Shown here piece after piece: positions 20,048-28,208 of a stretch of 64,000 bases of DNA. The notes beneath the pieces were generated by a model. The model was given only the letters and a program-made list of their open reading frames with translations. It had not been told where the DNA came from and made no database searches. The stretch covers positions 124,001 through 188,000 of the forward strand of contig NZ_CP157276.1 in the NCBI RefSeq assembly GCF_040024445.1, in the 5' to 3' direction. The position numbers and the translations under genes are program-made. Each line of letters starts with the position of its first letter. Positions within the stretch are counted from its first letter, which is position 1. The stretch comes from Prescottella soli. GTDB taxonomy: Bacteria; Actinomycetota; Actinomycetes; Mycobacteriales; Mycobacteriaceae.

Positions 20048-20817
20048 CATTGGCTGTTCGGGTGATCCCGTGTCTCGACGTCGACGCGGGTCGCGTCGTC
20101 AAGGGCGTCAACTTCGAGAACCTGCGTGACGCAGGCGATCCCGTCGAGCTCGCGGCGACCTACGACGCGCAGGGCGCGGACGAACTGACGTTCCTCGACG
20201 TCACCGCCTCGAGCGGTGACCGCGGCACGATGCTCGACGTCGTCACCCGCACCGCCGAGCAGGTCTTCATCCCGCTCACCGTCGGCGGCGGTGTGCGCAC
20301 CGTCGCGGACGTCGACCGCCTGCTGCGCGCCGGCGCCGACAAGGTCAGCGTCAACACCGCCGCGATCGCCCGCCCCGAGGTGCTGCGGGAGATGTCGGAG
20401 CGGTTCGGTTCGCAGTGCATCGTGCTGTCGGTCGACGCCCGCACCGTCCCGGAGGGGCAGGAGCCGACGCCGTCCGGGTGGGAGGTCACCACGCACGGCG
20501 GCAAGCGCGGTACCGGCATCGACGCGGTCGAGTGGGCGATCCGCGGCGCAGAGTTGGGGGTGGGGGAGATCCTGCTCAACTCGATGGACGCCGACGGCAC
20601 CAAGGCGGGCTTCGACCTGAAGATGATCCGGGCCGTCCGCGCAGCGGTGCACGTGCCGGTGATCGCCAGCGGCGGCGCCGGAGCGGTCGAACACTTCGCG
20701 CCCGCCGTCGAGGCCGGCGCCGACGCCGTCCTCGCCGCCAGTGTCTTCCACTTCGGGGACATGACGATCGGGGACGTCAAGGCGTCCATGCGTGCAGAAG
20801 GGATCACCGTCCGATGA
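20044..20817 (+). CDS. hisF: Imidazole glycerol phosphate synthase, cyclase subunit
   Basis: A 257-aa barrel enzyme that uses ammonia from HisH to form imidazole glycerol phosphate and AICAR. Hallmarks are [18 protein letters not shown] with catalytic Asp 11, [30 protein letters not shown] with the second catalytic Asp, and [11 protein letters not shown]. The ATG overlaps the upstream TGA and the stop overlaps the hisI ATG, so the three are translationally coupled. Confidence 0.97.
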   Translation: MTLAVRVIPCLDVDAGRVVKGVNFENLRDAGDPVELAATYDAQGADELTFLDVTASSGDRGTMLDVVTRTAEQVFIPLTVGGGVRTVADVDRLLRAGADKVSVNTAAIARPEVLREMSERFGSQCIVLSVDARTVPEGQEPTPSGWEVTTHGGKRGTGIDAVEWAIRGAELGVGEILLNSMDADGTKAGFDLKMIRAVRAAVHVPVIASGGAGAVEHFAPAVEAGADAVLAASVFHFGDMTIGDVKASMRAEGITVR

Positions 20818-21164
20818 GCCTCGACCCGGCGATCGCCGCCCGCCTCAAGCGCAACGAGGCCGGCCTGTTCAGCGCGGTGGCGCAGGAGAAGTCCACCGGC
20901 GACGTGCTGATGGTCGCGTGGATGGACGACGAGGCCCTCGCGCGCACCCTCGAGACCCGCAAGGGCACCTACTACTCGCGCTCGCGGCAGCAGTACTGGG
21001 TCAAGGGCGAGACGTCCGGCCACACCCAGTACGTGCACGAGGTGCGCCTGGACTGCGACGGCGACAGCGTCCTGCTGATCGTCGACCAGGAAGGCGCCGC
21101 GTGCCACACCGGCACCCACACCTGCTTCGACACCGACGTCCTGCTTGCCGCCGAGTCTGGGTAG
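20814..21164 (+). CDS. hisI: Phosphoribosyl-AMP cyclohydrolase
   Basis: A 116-aa zinc/magnesium enzyme opening the adenine ring of PR-AMP. The expected motifs are all present: [39 protein letters not shown] and the zinc ligands in [12 protein letters not shown]. There is no fused HisE domain, as usual in actinobacteria. It is the last his gene here; the backbone resumes at trpE 14 kb later. Confidence 0.96.
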   Translation: MSLDPAIAARLKRNEAGLFSAVAQEKSTGDVLMVAWMDDEALARTLETRKGTYYSRSRQQYWVKGETSGHTQYVHEVRLDCDGDSVLLIVDQEGAACHTGTHTCFDTDVLLAAESG

Positions 21165-21288
21165 AGTCCTCCGGCAGCAGTTGTTCGGCTGGAGTGGACA
21201 CACCCCGGCACCCTGACTGATCTGAATGGCTGCGCCGCGTCGGGTGGGCCGACGTCACGTGCCGCGCCGTGATGGTCTCTCGCCCGCC

Positions 21289-21326
21289 GCGCAGACGCTA
21301 CTTCTGTTTGCGCAGACGCTACTTCT
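21289..21326. repeat. Tandem duplication across the csbD-like stop codon
   Basis: A 17-bp identical core (GCGCAGACGCTACTTCT) occurs at 21289-21305 and 21310-21326, period 21. The second copy contains the stop codon of the CsbD-like gene, so its last codons and stop are repeated just downstream. Confidence 0.75.
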
Positions 21327-21570
21327 CTTGTTCGGCGCGCTGACGCGCTTCGTGGGCGGCAGCCTTGCCGCGTGCCTTCTCCGCGGCGGCTTCCTTGCCC
21401 GCGGCCTCGCGCTGGGACTTGGCCTTGTCCTGCTGGGCCTTTCCCTCGCGGACCATATCGTCCTGACCGGAGACTGCACCTGCCGCCTCCTTGACCTTTC
21501 CCTTCACGTCCTCGACGACTCCCTTGACGCCTTCTGCGGGACCCGACTTCTTCTTGTCCGACATGATCAT
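21319..21570 (-). CDS. CsbD-like stress protein
   Basis: About 83 aa, extremely hydrophilic, rich in Lys, Glu, Ala and Gly. The segment EGVKGVVEDVKGKVKEAAGA carries the KGxxKE repeat of CsbD-like general stress proteins; the tail is a long charged helix (KSQREAAGKEAAAEKARGK). Either the ATG at 21570 or the one at 21564 may be used; AAGGGA lies in front of both. A near-consensus SigF-type promoter precedes it, which fits CsbD genes being controlled by general stress sigma factors in other bacteria. The molecular function is unknown. Confidence 0.8.
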   Translation of the reverse strand: MIMSDKKKSGPAEGVKGVVEDVKGKVKEAAGAVSGQDDMVREGKAQQDKAKSQREAAGKEAAAEKARGKAAAHEARQRAEQEK

Positions 21571-21608
21571 CAATTCCCTTCATGCAGAGGAGATCTGTTC
21601 TCAGAGGG

Positions 21609-21633
21609 CTACCCGTGACGTTTCCGGGCAAAC
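21609..21633 (-). promoter_or_regulatory. SigF-type promoter of the csbD-like gene
   Basis: On the minus strand GTTT (21633-21630), a 15-nt spacer and GGGTAG (21614-21609). This is the best match in the window to the GTTT-N15/16-GGGTAT pattern of SigF/SigB-group factors. The leader would be about 35-40 nt. Confidence 0.65.
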
Positions 21634-21783
21634 ATCGAATAGTAGTCGGCATGGCTCGTGGGCCGAGATGTTCGGCTCGCGCGGCATTCTCGGGCCGTTC
21701 GATGCCGAAGCGCGGCAAGAACGCTGTGCGATCCGACCAGTAGCCATGCGACGCAAATGATTCCGTCTTCTCGTAATTCGCTG

Positions 21784-22527
21784 TCAATCCGAACCGTTGG
21801 TCACCTTGTCCAGGAGTTGGCGGGCCACCACACGCAATTTGACATTCGACTCTTGCGACTTGCCGACCAGTCGGTCGAAAGCTTCCTGCGACGAGATGCT
21901 GTGCAGGGCCATGACGACGCCGATCGCGTGGTCGATGTCGGCTCGGGAGGTCAGCGCTTGCTGGAGGTTGCGAATGGAACGGACCGCCCGACGGTGGCGT
22001 TCGGCCTGCAGCAATGCGGTCACCGCGGCCGTGGTGAATACCTCGAGCAGCGATTCGTCCAGCGACCTGAAACCTTGGGGATCGCTGCTGTACAAGTTGA
22101 ACGAACCCTGCGTCTCATCCGACAGGGAGAGCGGAAATGCGATGAAGCTCTTGACACCGACTCGTGCGGCGGGTTCCTCCAGTTCCGGCCACAATGCACG
22201 CACTTCGTCTACGTCCGCCACCACGCTCCGACCCTCGCGAGCAGCTACGAGGCCGGGACCGCGGTTGCCGGCATACTGCGCGGCGTCGACTTCCCTCACG
22301 TTGGGATGGTTTGCGGCAACGGTTTCAGGGGCCGTTCCCTCATTCAGGAGTGTCACGCCTGCCAGGTCGGCGTCGGGAACGATTCGAACAGCGGTCTCAA
22401 CGAGATGCTGGAGAACCACGGTGAGTTCGTCGTATTCGTCCAGGACGTCGGACAACTGTTGCAACGCCTCGTTGAGATCGTCGAAGCGTTCGCCCAGTTC
22501 ATCGTAGGAGTCGTCCGGGTAGCCCAT
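21784..22527 (-). CDS. GAF-ANTAR regulator
   Basis: A 247-aa cytosolic protein. An N-terminal coiled segment (about residues 1-35) precedes a GAF sensor domain (about 40-165: TAVRIVPDADLAGVTLL, VGVKSFIAFPLSL). A C-terminal ANTAR RNA-binding domain follows (about 175-240: IDHAIGVVMALHSISSQEAFDRLVGKSQESNVKLRVVA). ANTAR proteins bind paired hairpins in mRNA and stop transcription termination. The ATG at 22527 overlaps the STAS gene's TGA by one base, so both are one unit. It probably links a small-molecule or redox signal to the stress regulon next to it; the ligand is unknown. Confidence 0.88.
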   Translation of the reverse strand: MGYPDDSYDELGERFDDLNEALQQLSDVLDEYDELTVVLQHLVETAVRIVPDADLAGVTLLNEGTAPETVAANHPNVREVDAAQYAGNRGPGLVAAREGRSVVADVDEVRALWPELEEPAARVGVKSFIAFPLSLSDETQGSFNLYSSDPQGFRSLDESLLEVFTTAAVTALLQAERHRRAVRSIRNLQQALTSRADIDHAIGVVMALHSISSQEAFDRLVGKSQESNVKLRVVARQLLDKVTNGSD

Positions 22528-22991
22528 CAGTGCACTCGCTCGTTGTCGTGCTCCGTTGGTTCGGACATCCCTCCGACGATCTCGGAGCCGACAGCCGATT
22601 CGACGGTCGGGTGACACGAGAAACGCCGGCGTGTCTCGGTAGCGGCGAGGGCGTGCTCGACGCCCCGCGTCGCGATGACGAGTTTGAAGTCGAAACCACG
22701 GCAGGAGGCGAGCTCCTTCGCCTCGATGAGTGCCGATGTGGCCTCGATGCTGACGAAGTCGACGCGCGACAGGTCGAGGACGATGGGGCTTCCCGCTGGG
22801 AGGCCGTCCGCGGAGGCTGCGTCGACCAAGTCGAGGTACGCATGGCGGAAACCGTCGGCCGTACTCATGTCAAGACTGGTAGCGAGCTCGATGACCAACG
22901 CGGCAGCTGGAAGCGGCGTCGGAGACCGCTCGTCAGTAGTGTGGCCGTCGGTCAGAATCAGGGTGTTTGCTGAAATAGAGAGATCAGGCAC
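22527..22991 (-). CDS. STAS-domain protein (anti-sigma antagonist type)
   Basis: A 154-aa protein with one STAS domain (about residues 25-125). The core SPIVLDLSRVDFVSIEATSALIEAKELA has the loop and following helix where antagonists are phosphorylated, with Ser at the SIEAT position. GFDFKLVIATRGVEHAL forms the next strand/helix. The GTG at 22991 is chosen because GGAGG lies 7 nt upstream; the frame opens six codons earlier. It is encoded next to the anti-sigma/sigma pair at 23.3-24.5 kb, so it may release SigF by binding the anti-sigma factor. Confidence 0.82.
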   Translation of the reverse strand: MPDLSISANTLILTDGHTTDERSPTPLPAAALVIELATSLDMSTADGFRHAYLDLVDAASADGLPAGSPIVLDLSRVDFVSIEATSALIEAKELASCRGFDFKLVIATRGVEHALAATETRRRFSCHPTVESAVGSEIVGGMSEPTEHDNERVH

Positions 22992-23275
22992 GCCATGCCT
23001 CCATCTCATCCGAACGCGTCCCTGGCGTTTCGGTTCGCCGGACCGGCGACGGAAGCCATGAGAGTCGTTTCCTGTGTGGCGACAGGCTGCTTGCTCAACC
23101 TTCTACGTTTCTAACACTGACTTGACCCTATGTACAGGTAGCGCGGCGCCGCCGCGGGGTTTCCGGTGACGGTTCGCGGGTCTTCCGAACCGACGCGTGG
23201 TTTCAGCGAGCCGTGCGGGATGACCTCGGCAGGCTCGTGAACGGAAGGGGGCGGTCCGGTGGCCGAGTGCGAGAT
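22992..23275. other. Gap between sigF and the STAS operon
   Basis: 284 bases, no gene seen. It must contain the promoter of the STAS/GAF-ANTAR pair unless they are read through from sigF; no SigF-type match was found here. Confidence 0.5.
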
Positions 23276-24049
23276 TCACCTCTCTGCCCGTTCTCGGAGC
23301 TTCGTGAGGGTGTCCGACAGGATGCGCGAGACGTGCATCTGCGAGACTCCGATCCGATCGGCGATCTGCGATTGCGTCTGGTTGCCGAAGAAGCGAAGAA
23401 GCAGAACGGTCCGTTCCCGTGCGGGCAGTTCTTCCAGGAGTACCCGAATTACCTCGTGGTCCTCGACGTCGGCCAGCGCGCTGTCGGTGTCGCCCAACAC
23501 TTCGGCGAGCGTCAGGGTGGTCTCAGTTCCGCTCATGCCCGCGTCCACCGAGATTGCCTGATAGCCGTTTGCCGCTTGAAGACCCTGCGCGACATCTTCG
23601 TCGCTGACACCCAACTCGGCAGCCATCTCGCGAGTGGTCGGGGAACGCCCCAGCCGCTGAGCCAGAGTCGAACTCACCCGGTTGAGATCCAGGTGCAATT
23701 CTTTCAAGTGTCTCGGAACGCGAACCACCCAACCTGCGTCCCGGAAATGTCGGCGTACCTCGCCCATGATCGTCGGTACCGCGAAAGCGAGGAAATCGGA
23801 TCCGCGGTCCACATCGAACCGATCCACCGCGTTGACGAGACCCAAGCTGGCGACCTGAACCAGATCGTCGAACGGTTCTCCCCGTTTGTCGAAGTGGCGC
23901 GCGATGTGTTCGGCCAGTGGCAGGCACCGGGTGATGATGTCCCGGCGCAGTTCCTGACGCGCCGGATCGTCCGGGTCCATCGACTTCAGGGATATGAATA
24001 TCGGCTTCACATCGCTGTATTCGTCGGGGCGATCGGCTGTGCGGCTCAC
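23276..24049 (-). CDS. Alternative RNA polymerase sigma factor, SigF/SigB group
   Basis: A 257-aa group 3 sigma factor. Region 2 is PLAEHIARHFDKRGEPFDDLVQVASLGLVNAVDRFDVDRG and FLAFAVPTIMGEVRRHFRD. Region 3 (LGRSPTTREMAAELGVSDEDV) and region 4 (LLLRFFGNQTQSQIADRIGVSQMHVSRIL) follow. This is the general-stress/sporulation type found in mycobacteria (SigF) and Bacillus (SigB). The GTG at 24049 is one base after the stop of the anti-sigma gene, the usual cognate pair arrangement. Matching promoters occur in front of its own operon and several neighbours. Confidence 0.92.
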   Translation of the reverse strand: MSRTADRPDEYSDVKPIFISLKSMDPDDPARQELRRDIITRCLPLAEHIARHFDKRGEPFDDLVQVASLGLVNAVDRFDVDRGSDFLAFAVPTIMGEVRRHFRDAGWVVRVPRHLKELHLDLNRVSSTLAQRLGRSPTTREMAAELGVSDEDVAQGLQAANGYQAISVDAGMSGTETTLTLAEVLGDTDSALADVEDHEVIRVLLEELPARERTVLLLRFFGNQTQSQIADRIGVSQMHVSRILSDTLTKLRERAER

Positions 24050-24050
24050 G

Positions 24051-24485
24051 TCATGACACCGCTACGATGGTGAACGAAATCGTCACTGTCGAGGATTTGC
24101 CGTTACCGTTGCCATGATGTCGATGCAGTTCCAAATCGTCGGTGAGTGTGCGAAGTACGTGCCAACCGAATCGACGCTCATATGGCCGGTCGACCTCCGT
24201 TCGGGTGGTGGCGACACCGGCGGAGAAGTTGAACGCGTCCGAGGACAGCCGATACTTGCAGAAGATCTCGGAGCCTTGAATTGCGATTCTGAAGAGAGTG
24301 CTGCACGCCTCGTCAACGGCGAGTCGCAGATCGGCGATCTGGTCGAGGCTCATGTTGCACTGCCCGGCCAGTGCTGCGGACACACCTCGAATCGGGGCCA
24401 GCTGCGAGGCTTCGGCCGGAGTTCGCAGTTCGATCACAGGTCCCAAGTTCTCGGACTTCCTCGAGGTTGCGGAGGTTTGAGTCAT
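24051..24485 (-). CDS. RsbW-type anti-sigma factor (histidine-kinase-like ATPase)
   Basis: A 144-aa protein with the HATPase fold of RsbW/SpoIIAB/UsfX: IRGVSAALAGQCNMSLDQIADLRLAVDEACST contains the N-box Glu/Asp region (AVDEAC). The C-terminal half has a relatively degenerate G-box (RRFGWHVLRTLTDDLEL). It should hold the downstream sigma factor inactive until a STAS antagonist removes it. The ATG at 24485 follows GCGAGGAATC. A GTTT-N16-GGGAAC promoter lies 80-100 nt upstream, suggesting autoregulation through the sigma factor. Confidence 0.86.
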   Translation of the reverse strand: MTQTSATSRKSENLGPVIELRTPAEASQLAPIRGVSAALAGQCNMSLDQIADLRLAVDEACSTLFRIAIQGSEIFCKYRLSSDAFNFSAGVATTRTEVDRPYERRFGWHVLRTLTDDLELHRHHGNGNGKSSTVTISFTIVAVS

Positions 24486-24560
24486 GATTCCTCGCTCCGA
24501 AGGTCGCCCGGGCACGAGGCGGGATTGCCGCGTGTTTCGATCGGCACCGACACCTCAGAA

Positions 24561-24586
24561 GTTCCCGCCGCCGGGCGCCTCCAAAC
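24561..24586 (-). promoter_or_regulatory. SigF-type promoter of the rsbW-sigF operon
   Basis: On the minus strand GTTT (24586-24583), a 16-nt spacer and GGGAAC (24566-24561), about 75 nt before the anti-sigma start codon. It supports positive autoregulation. Confidence 0.55.
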
Positions 24587-24627
24587 CCCGAGTCGGGGAT
24601 TTCGGAGGACGGTTCGATGCCGTGGGT

Positions 24628-25845
24628 TCATCGACCGACACCGCCGGTCGAGTGGGGAAGTAGCTGCCCCGAGACCGTGCGGTATATCCGCTCGGTTTCG
24701 TCGGCAATGCGATCCCACGCGTAGCGTTGTACCGCCCGGTCCCGCCCGGCGTACCCGTACTGTTCCCGCCGCAGCGGCTCGCGCAGGAGGGTATGCACGG
24801 CATGCGCGAGTGCGTCGGAATTGCGTGGTGGAACATGGATTCCGGTGATACCGTCGACGACGGTGTCGGCCAGCCCTCCGACGGCGCTGGCGACCACCGG
24901 TTTCGAACACGCCATCGCTTCGAGAGGCACGATCCCGAACGGCTCGTACCACGGTGAGCAGACGACCACATCGGTCGAGCGCAACAGCCTGGGCATCAGA
25001 TTCCGCGGAACCCGACCCGGCATCGCCAGTCTCTCGGCCACCCCGAGCCGTGCGGCGAGATCCGACAATCTTCGTGCTTCGGCATCCTCCCGGACTGCAC
25101 CGTCGGTAGGGCCACCGGCAATCACGAGTTCGGTGTTCGCGAGCTTCGCGAGTGCGCGGATCGCGACGTCGAATCCCTTTCGGGGGACCAGGCGTCCGAC
25201 GCTGGTGAGCCGCGAGCGATTGCTACGACGAGTGCGTGGACCGTCCGGTCGGAACTCGTCGACGTCGACGCCACACGGCACCACGGCGATGCGTGAACGC
25301 GGAATGCCCATCCGAACCAGTTCGAACACCTCGTCCGACGATGTCGCGACGACTGCGTCAACACTCCTGCCGACCTTGCACTCCAGCGGGATCCGTTCCG
25401 GGGGGCTCGTATCGCCTGCTCCCTCGTAGCGTTTCTGCACGATGCCCAATGCGTGGAAGGTGTGGACGATCGGGAGATGACAGGTCCGTCCGGCCAGCCC
25501 AGCGGTCAGTCCGGACGTCCAGAAATGCGAATGGACGACGTCGAATTCCGAGTGGGAGAAATAGTCTCGAACTCGATGTGCGAACTGCCGCAGGTGCGGC
25601 AGCAAGTCGTCCTTCGGAATCGTCTCGACTGGTCCGGCCGACACGTGTATCACGTCGTAGCCCTCGGGTGCCCGCAGCCGTTCCGGCACCGATTCGCTCT
25701 CCCGGCGGGTGAAGACGACAACCTCGTGACCGTGTCGGACCAAAGCCGCGGACAAGGCGGCCACATGGACGTTCTGTCCGCCGGCATCCGGTCCACCCGG
25801 GGCGGCGATTGGACTGGCGTAATCCGAGACCATCGCGATCTTCAT
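24628..25845 (-). CDS. Family 4 glycosyltransferase (GT-B fold)
   Basis: A 405-aa retaining glycosyltransferase. The N-terminal domain begins MKIAMVSDYASPIAAPGGPDAGGQNVHV, with the GG loop contacting the nucleotide sugar, and has VVHSHFWTSGL. The C-terminal domain has SVGRLVPRKGFDVAI, the donor site and the EX7E motif in SPWYEPFGIVPLEAMA. The ATG at 25845 follows GGAAGG. It begins 62 nt after gvpK on the same strand, so it is probably expressed with the gas-vesicle operon. Acceptor and sugar are unknown. MshA-like enzymes share this architecture, but no mycothiol context exists here. Confidence 0.85.
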   Translation of the reverse strand: MKIAMVSDYASPIAAPGGPDAGGQNVHVAALSAALVRHGHEVVVFTRRESESVPERLRAPEGYDVIHVSAGPVETIPKDDLLPHLRQFAHRVRDYFSHSEFDVVHSHFWTSGLTAGLAGRTCHLPIVHTFHALGIVQKRYEGAGDTSPPERIPLECKVGRSVDAVVATSSDEVFELVRMGIPRSRIAVVPCGVDVDEFRPDGPRTRRSNRSRLTSVGRLVPRKGFDVAIRALAKLANTELVIAGGPTDGAVREDAEARRLSDLAARLGVAERLAMPGRVPRNLMPRLLRSTDVVVCSPWYEPFGIVPLEAMACSKPVVASAVGGLADTVVDGITGIHVPPRNSDALAHAVHTLLREPLRREQYGYAGRDRAVQRYAWDRIADETERIYRTVSGQLLPHSTGGVGR

Positions 25846-25907
25846 CGGCGACCTTCCGCGACAAACGACGATCGGTGGGCATCGATCATGTCGGCGCTCC
25901 CGGGACG

Positions 25908-26249
25908 TCATTCGTCGGCGAGCAACGGTCCGAGCGGGCCCAGGTCGATGTTCAGATCCTCGGGCGTGAGTCCGAAATGCTCGCGCAGCTCCTCCATCTT
26001 CTCCTCGAGCAACATCAACGTCGTACCGATGCGTTCGATCTGCTCTTCGGACAGATCGCCGGCATCGACCCGGCGCAGGGCCTGCCGCTCCATTAGCTGA
26101 CGCAGCAGTTCGACCAAAGTGAGCACCAGCGCCACGAGGCCGCGCTCGACCGATTCGGGATCAGAATCGATCCGTTGTCGCAACGACGGACCGCGCTCGC
26201 GGAGCGAATCGTCCTCCGTGGTGTGCGATGGGTCGGGAATCTCGTTCAC
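25908..26249 (-). CDS. gvpK: Gas vesicle protein GvpK
   Basis: A 113-aa protein with the GvpK domain: VERGLVALVLTLVELLRQLMERQALRRVDAGDLSEEQIERIGTTL and EDLNIDLGPLGPLL at the C-terminus. It is a minor structural or assembly protein. The GTG at 26249 overlaps the upstream gvpS stop (GTGA). This is the last gene of the gas-vesicle set, as in Streptomyces, where the order ends in S-K. Confidence 0.93.
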   Translation of the reverse strand: MNEIPDPSHTTEDDSLRERGPSLRQRIDSDPESVERGLVALVLTLVELLRQLMERQALRRVDAGDLSEEQIERIGTTLMLLEEKMEELREHFGLTPEDLNIDLGPLGPLLADE

Positions 26250-26449
26250 GGGCCGCTCTCGGGCGTCCGGCCCGGCGAAGGCGTCAGCGCACTGACCGAG
26301 GAGACCAGCGTCCTGAGCGAGATGTGGACCATGTCCACGTCCGCGATCGAGAGGGTGATCTCGCCGGCGACCACCACGCCACCGCCGAGGACCCGATCGA
26401 GCAGATCCACCAGCGCGATCCGGCGATCCGGGTAGGCGGGAACGTTCAT
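26246..26449 (-). CDS. gvpS: Gas vesicle protein GvpS (GvpA superfamily)
   Basis: A 67-aa short GvpA-superfamily member: ALVDLLDRVLGGGVVVAGEITLSIADVDMVHISLRTLVSSV follows the GvpA/J/M/S beta-hairpin-helix pattern. It is probably a tip or nucleation component. The ATG at 26449 overlaps the gvpL TGA, and its own TGA overlaps the gvpK GTG. It is the smallest of three GvpA-fold proteins in this operon. Confidence 0.9.
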   Translation of the reverse strand: MNVPAYPDRRIALVDLLDRVLGGGVVVAGEITLSIADVDMVHISLRTLVSSVSALTPSPGRTPESGP

Positions 26450-27228
26450 CCCCCGCTCGATTCGACAAACGTGAACGAGTACGGCGGCCACGGACCTGTG
26501 AGGACGGTCTCGACCCCGTCGACACGAGCATTGATGTCGTCGACCGCCGTGGCGAATTCGTGGGTCCGGCGGTTGTCGACCAGATATGTCGCGTTGAGGA
26601 TTTCCCATGCCCGGTGAGGGGAGAGGGTCGGCGCGGTGGGCGGTTGCCGCGTCGCGGCGACTGCGAGATTCGCGAGTTGGGCGTAGATCTCGTCCGCCTG
26701 TCTCGCAGCAACAGACTCCGCGTCTCTGCGAGCAGCTGCTTGCGCCCGCCGGCGCATGAGATACGCCGTTCCTGAGCTCGTTCCGTTCTCGTCCGAGGTG
26801 TCACCGCGCTCGGTGGACTTGCCGCGATCGGCGTAGGCCCTGACACCCCATTCCGCTCGGTCCGCGATCCGATCCAGCGCGTCCGTGAAGTCGTTGACAT
26901 TCTCGCGCAACATGATTCGCACTCGTTCGTCGTCGTAGTAGACCGTCGCAAGGCGAAGGGGGACCGTTGCGCCGCCGGCACAGATGGCGGCTACGACTGC
27001 GTCGTGACGGCGCGCGGCGTCCGAGAGCCAATCGAGGTCTTCGAGATTGCGTCGCAGTGCGTCCTCACCATACTCGCCGAGATCGACCGACCCCACTACA
27101 GCGGTGAAGCCGCCGGCGGCCACCGTGCGCAACTGCTCGCCTGCTACACCACGGATTCCGGAGATCCCGTTGGGAAAGGAACTGTCGGTCGTGACCGCAT
27201 AGACCCACACGCCCTCATTCCTGGTCAC
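26446..27228 (-). CDS. gvpL: Gas vesicle protein GvpL (GvpF/L family)
   Basis: A 260-aa GvpF/L-family protein: VWVYAVTTDS at the N-terminus, LRRNLEDLDWLSDAARRHDAVV, VPLRLATVYYDDERVRIML, and WPPYSFTF at the end. These are the two ferredoxin-like halves of the family. It is an accessory protein thought to bind GvpA and help nucleation. The GTG at 27228 follows GAGGAG. The shared bases with gvpJ and gvpS show tight packing. Confidence 0.92.
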   Translation of the reverse strand: MTRNEGVWVYAVTTDSSFPNGISGIRGVAGEQLRTVAAGGFTAVVGSVDLGEYGEDALRRNLEDLDWLSDAARRHDAVVAAICAGGATVPLRLATVYYDDERVRIMLRENVNDFTDALDRIADRAEWGVRAYADRGKSTERGDTSDENGTSSGTAYLMRRRAQAAARRDAESVAARQADEIYAQLANLAVAATRQPPTAPTLSPHRAWEILNATYLVDNRRTHEFATAVDDINARVDGVETVLTGPWPPYSFTFVESSGG

Positions 27229-27625
27229 GGTGCTGCTCCTCGGCGATCGCCCGGTCGGCCTCTGCCGGTTGGTGCGAGGTGGTGAGGTCCGCAGCGGCGT
27301 GGTCGCCCGATTCCAGTGCCGCAATACGGTCACGCAAGCGCTGATTCTCCATCTCGAGGTCGTTGCTGCGCCCGGTGAGCCACGGGTCGTGCTCCCACCA
27401 GTTGATTCCGACCTCGCGAGCCGTCTCCAAAGAGGCGATCACCAATCGGAGCTTGATGGTCAGCAATTCGATGTCGAGTAGGTTGACGCGGATGTCACCC
27501 GCAATGACGATTCCCTTGTCGAGGACGCGCTCGAGAATGTCTGCGAGGTTGGCCGGTTCGTGTCCGGCGCCGCCGAGTCCCTGACTGTAGGGCTGTGGGT
27601 AGCCGGAGCCTCCCGCCCGCGTCAC
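27215..27625 (-). CDS. gvpJ: Gas vesicle protein GvpJ (GvpA superfamily)
   Basis: A 136-aa GvpA-superfamily protein of J type: NLADILERVLDKGIVIAGDIRVNLLDIELLTIKLRLVIASLETAREVGINWWEHDPWL, then a coiled-coil tail (NDLEMENQRLRDRIAALES). The tail and the WWEHDPW motif separate it from GvpA. The GTG at 27625 overlaps the gvpO stop (GTGA). It is a probable tip component of the vesicle. Confidence 0.92.
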   Translation of the reverse strand: MTRAGGSGYPQPYSQGLGGAGHEPANLADILERVLDKGIVIAGDIRVNLLDIELLTIKLRLVIASLETAREVGINWWEHDPWLTGRSNDLEMENQRLRDRIAALESGDHAAADLTTSHQPAEADRAIAEEQHRDQE

Positions 27626-27948
27626 GACCCCGAACCCTTCGAATGTCCCCGCGTGTACTGACGAATTCGCTGGTAGGACAACAGCATCCCGTCCAGATCC
27701 AGGACGACGGCGTAGATGGCCAGGACGTCGGACGACGACGGGATGCGGCGGTCCTCGAGGACCTCCACCTCCACGGACCATCCTTCGTCGCTCGGCGCGA
27801 CGGATACCGCGCCGAGCGGAGTTCGCCCGGTGAGTTGGGCGATCTGGCGGGCCGCTTCGGCGGCGGCCTGCGGGGCTGTCAGGTCGATACCCTCGCCGGC
27901 GTCCTCGCCGGCGTCGCGGGCTATGTCCGGGTCATGTGGTCCCGTCAT
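27622..27948 (-). CDS. gvpO: Gas vesicle protein GvpO
   Basis: A 108-aa protein with the GvpO domain: AARQIAQLTGRTPLGAVSV, then GWSVEVEVLEDRRIPSSSDVLAIYAVVLD and YQRIRQYTRG. GvpO is required for or regulates vesicle formation in haloarchaea. It lies inside the operon between gvpG and gvpJ rather than at the front as in S. coelicolor. The start is 3 nt after the gvpG stop. Confidence 0.9.
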   Translation of the reverse strand: MTGPHDPDIARDAGEDAGEGIDLTAPQAAAEAARQIAQLTGRTPLGAVSVAPSDEGWSVEVEVLEDRRIPSSSDVLAIYAVVLDLDGMLLSYQRIRQYTRGHSKGSGS

Positions 27949-27951
27949 GGC

Positions 27952-28206
27952 TCACTCCTGTCGACCGGCGTCGTCGGCACCCTCAGGGTGCGTCATCGAG
28001 TCGAGGATTTGTTTCTCGGCCAGCGCAGCCTCCTCCTCGGACAGTTGTCCCGACGATCGAGCGTCGTCGACCTCTTCCAGACGGCGCCGCAGGGCGGCCG
28101 GACTGTACATTTCCTCCTCCACCTGGCGGCGCACGATCTCACTGATCCACATCACCCCGCGAACAGGTGCGAGAGGAAGCCCGAATATTGCGGTGAAGAT
28201 GCCCAT
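27952..28206 (-). CDS. gvpG: Gas vesicle protein GvpG
   Basis: An 84-aa protein of the GvpG family: IFTAIFGLPLAPVRGVMWISEIVRRQVEEEM followed by a helical region RRRLEEVDDARSSGQLSEEEAALAEKQIL. It is an accessory protein for assembly. The ATG at 28206 is 2 nt after the gvpF stop; the frame is open upstream but lacks GvpG character there. Confidence 0.92.
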   Translation of the reverse strand: MGIFTAIFGLPLAPVRGVMWISEIVRRQVEEEMYSPAALRRRLEEVDDARSSGQLSEEEAALAEKQILDSMTHPEGADDAGRQE

Positions 28207-28208
28207 GC

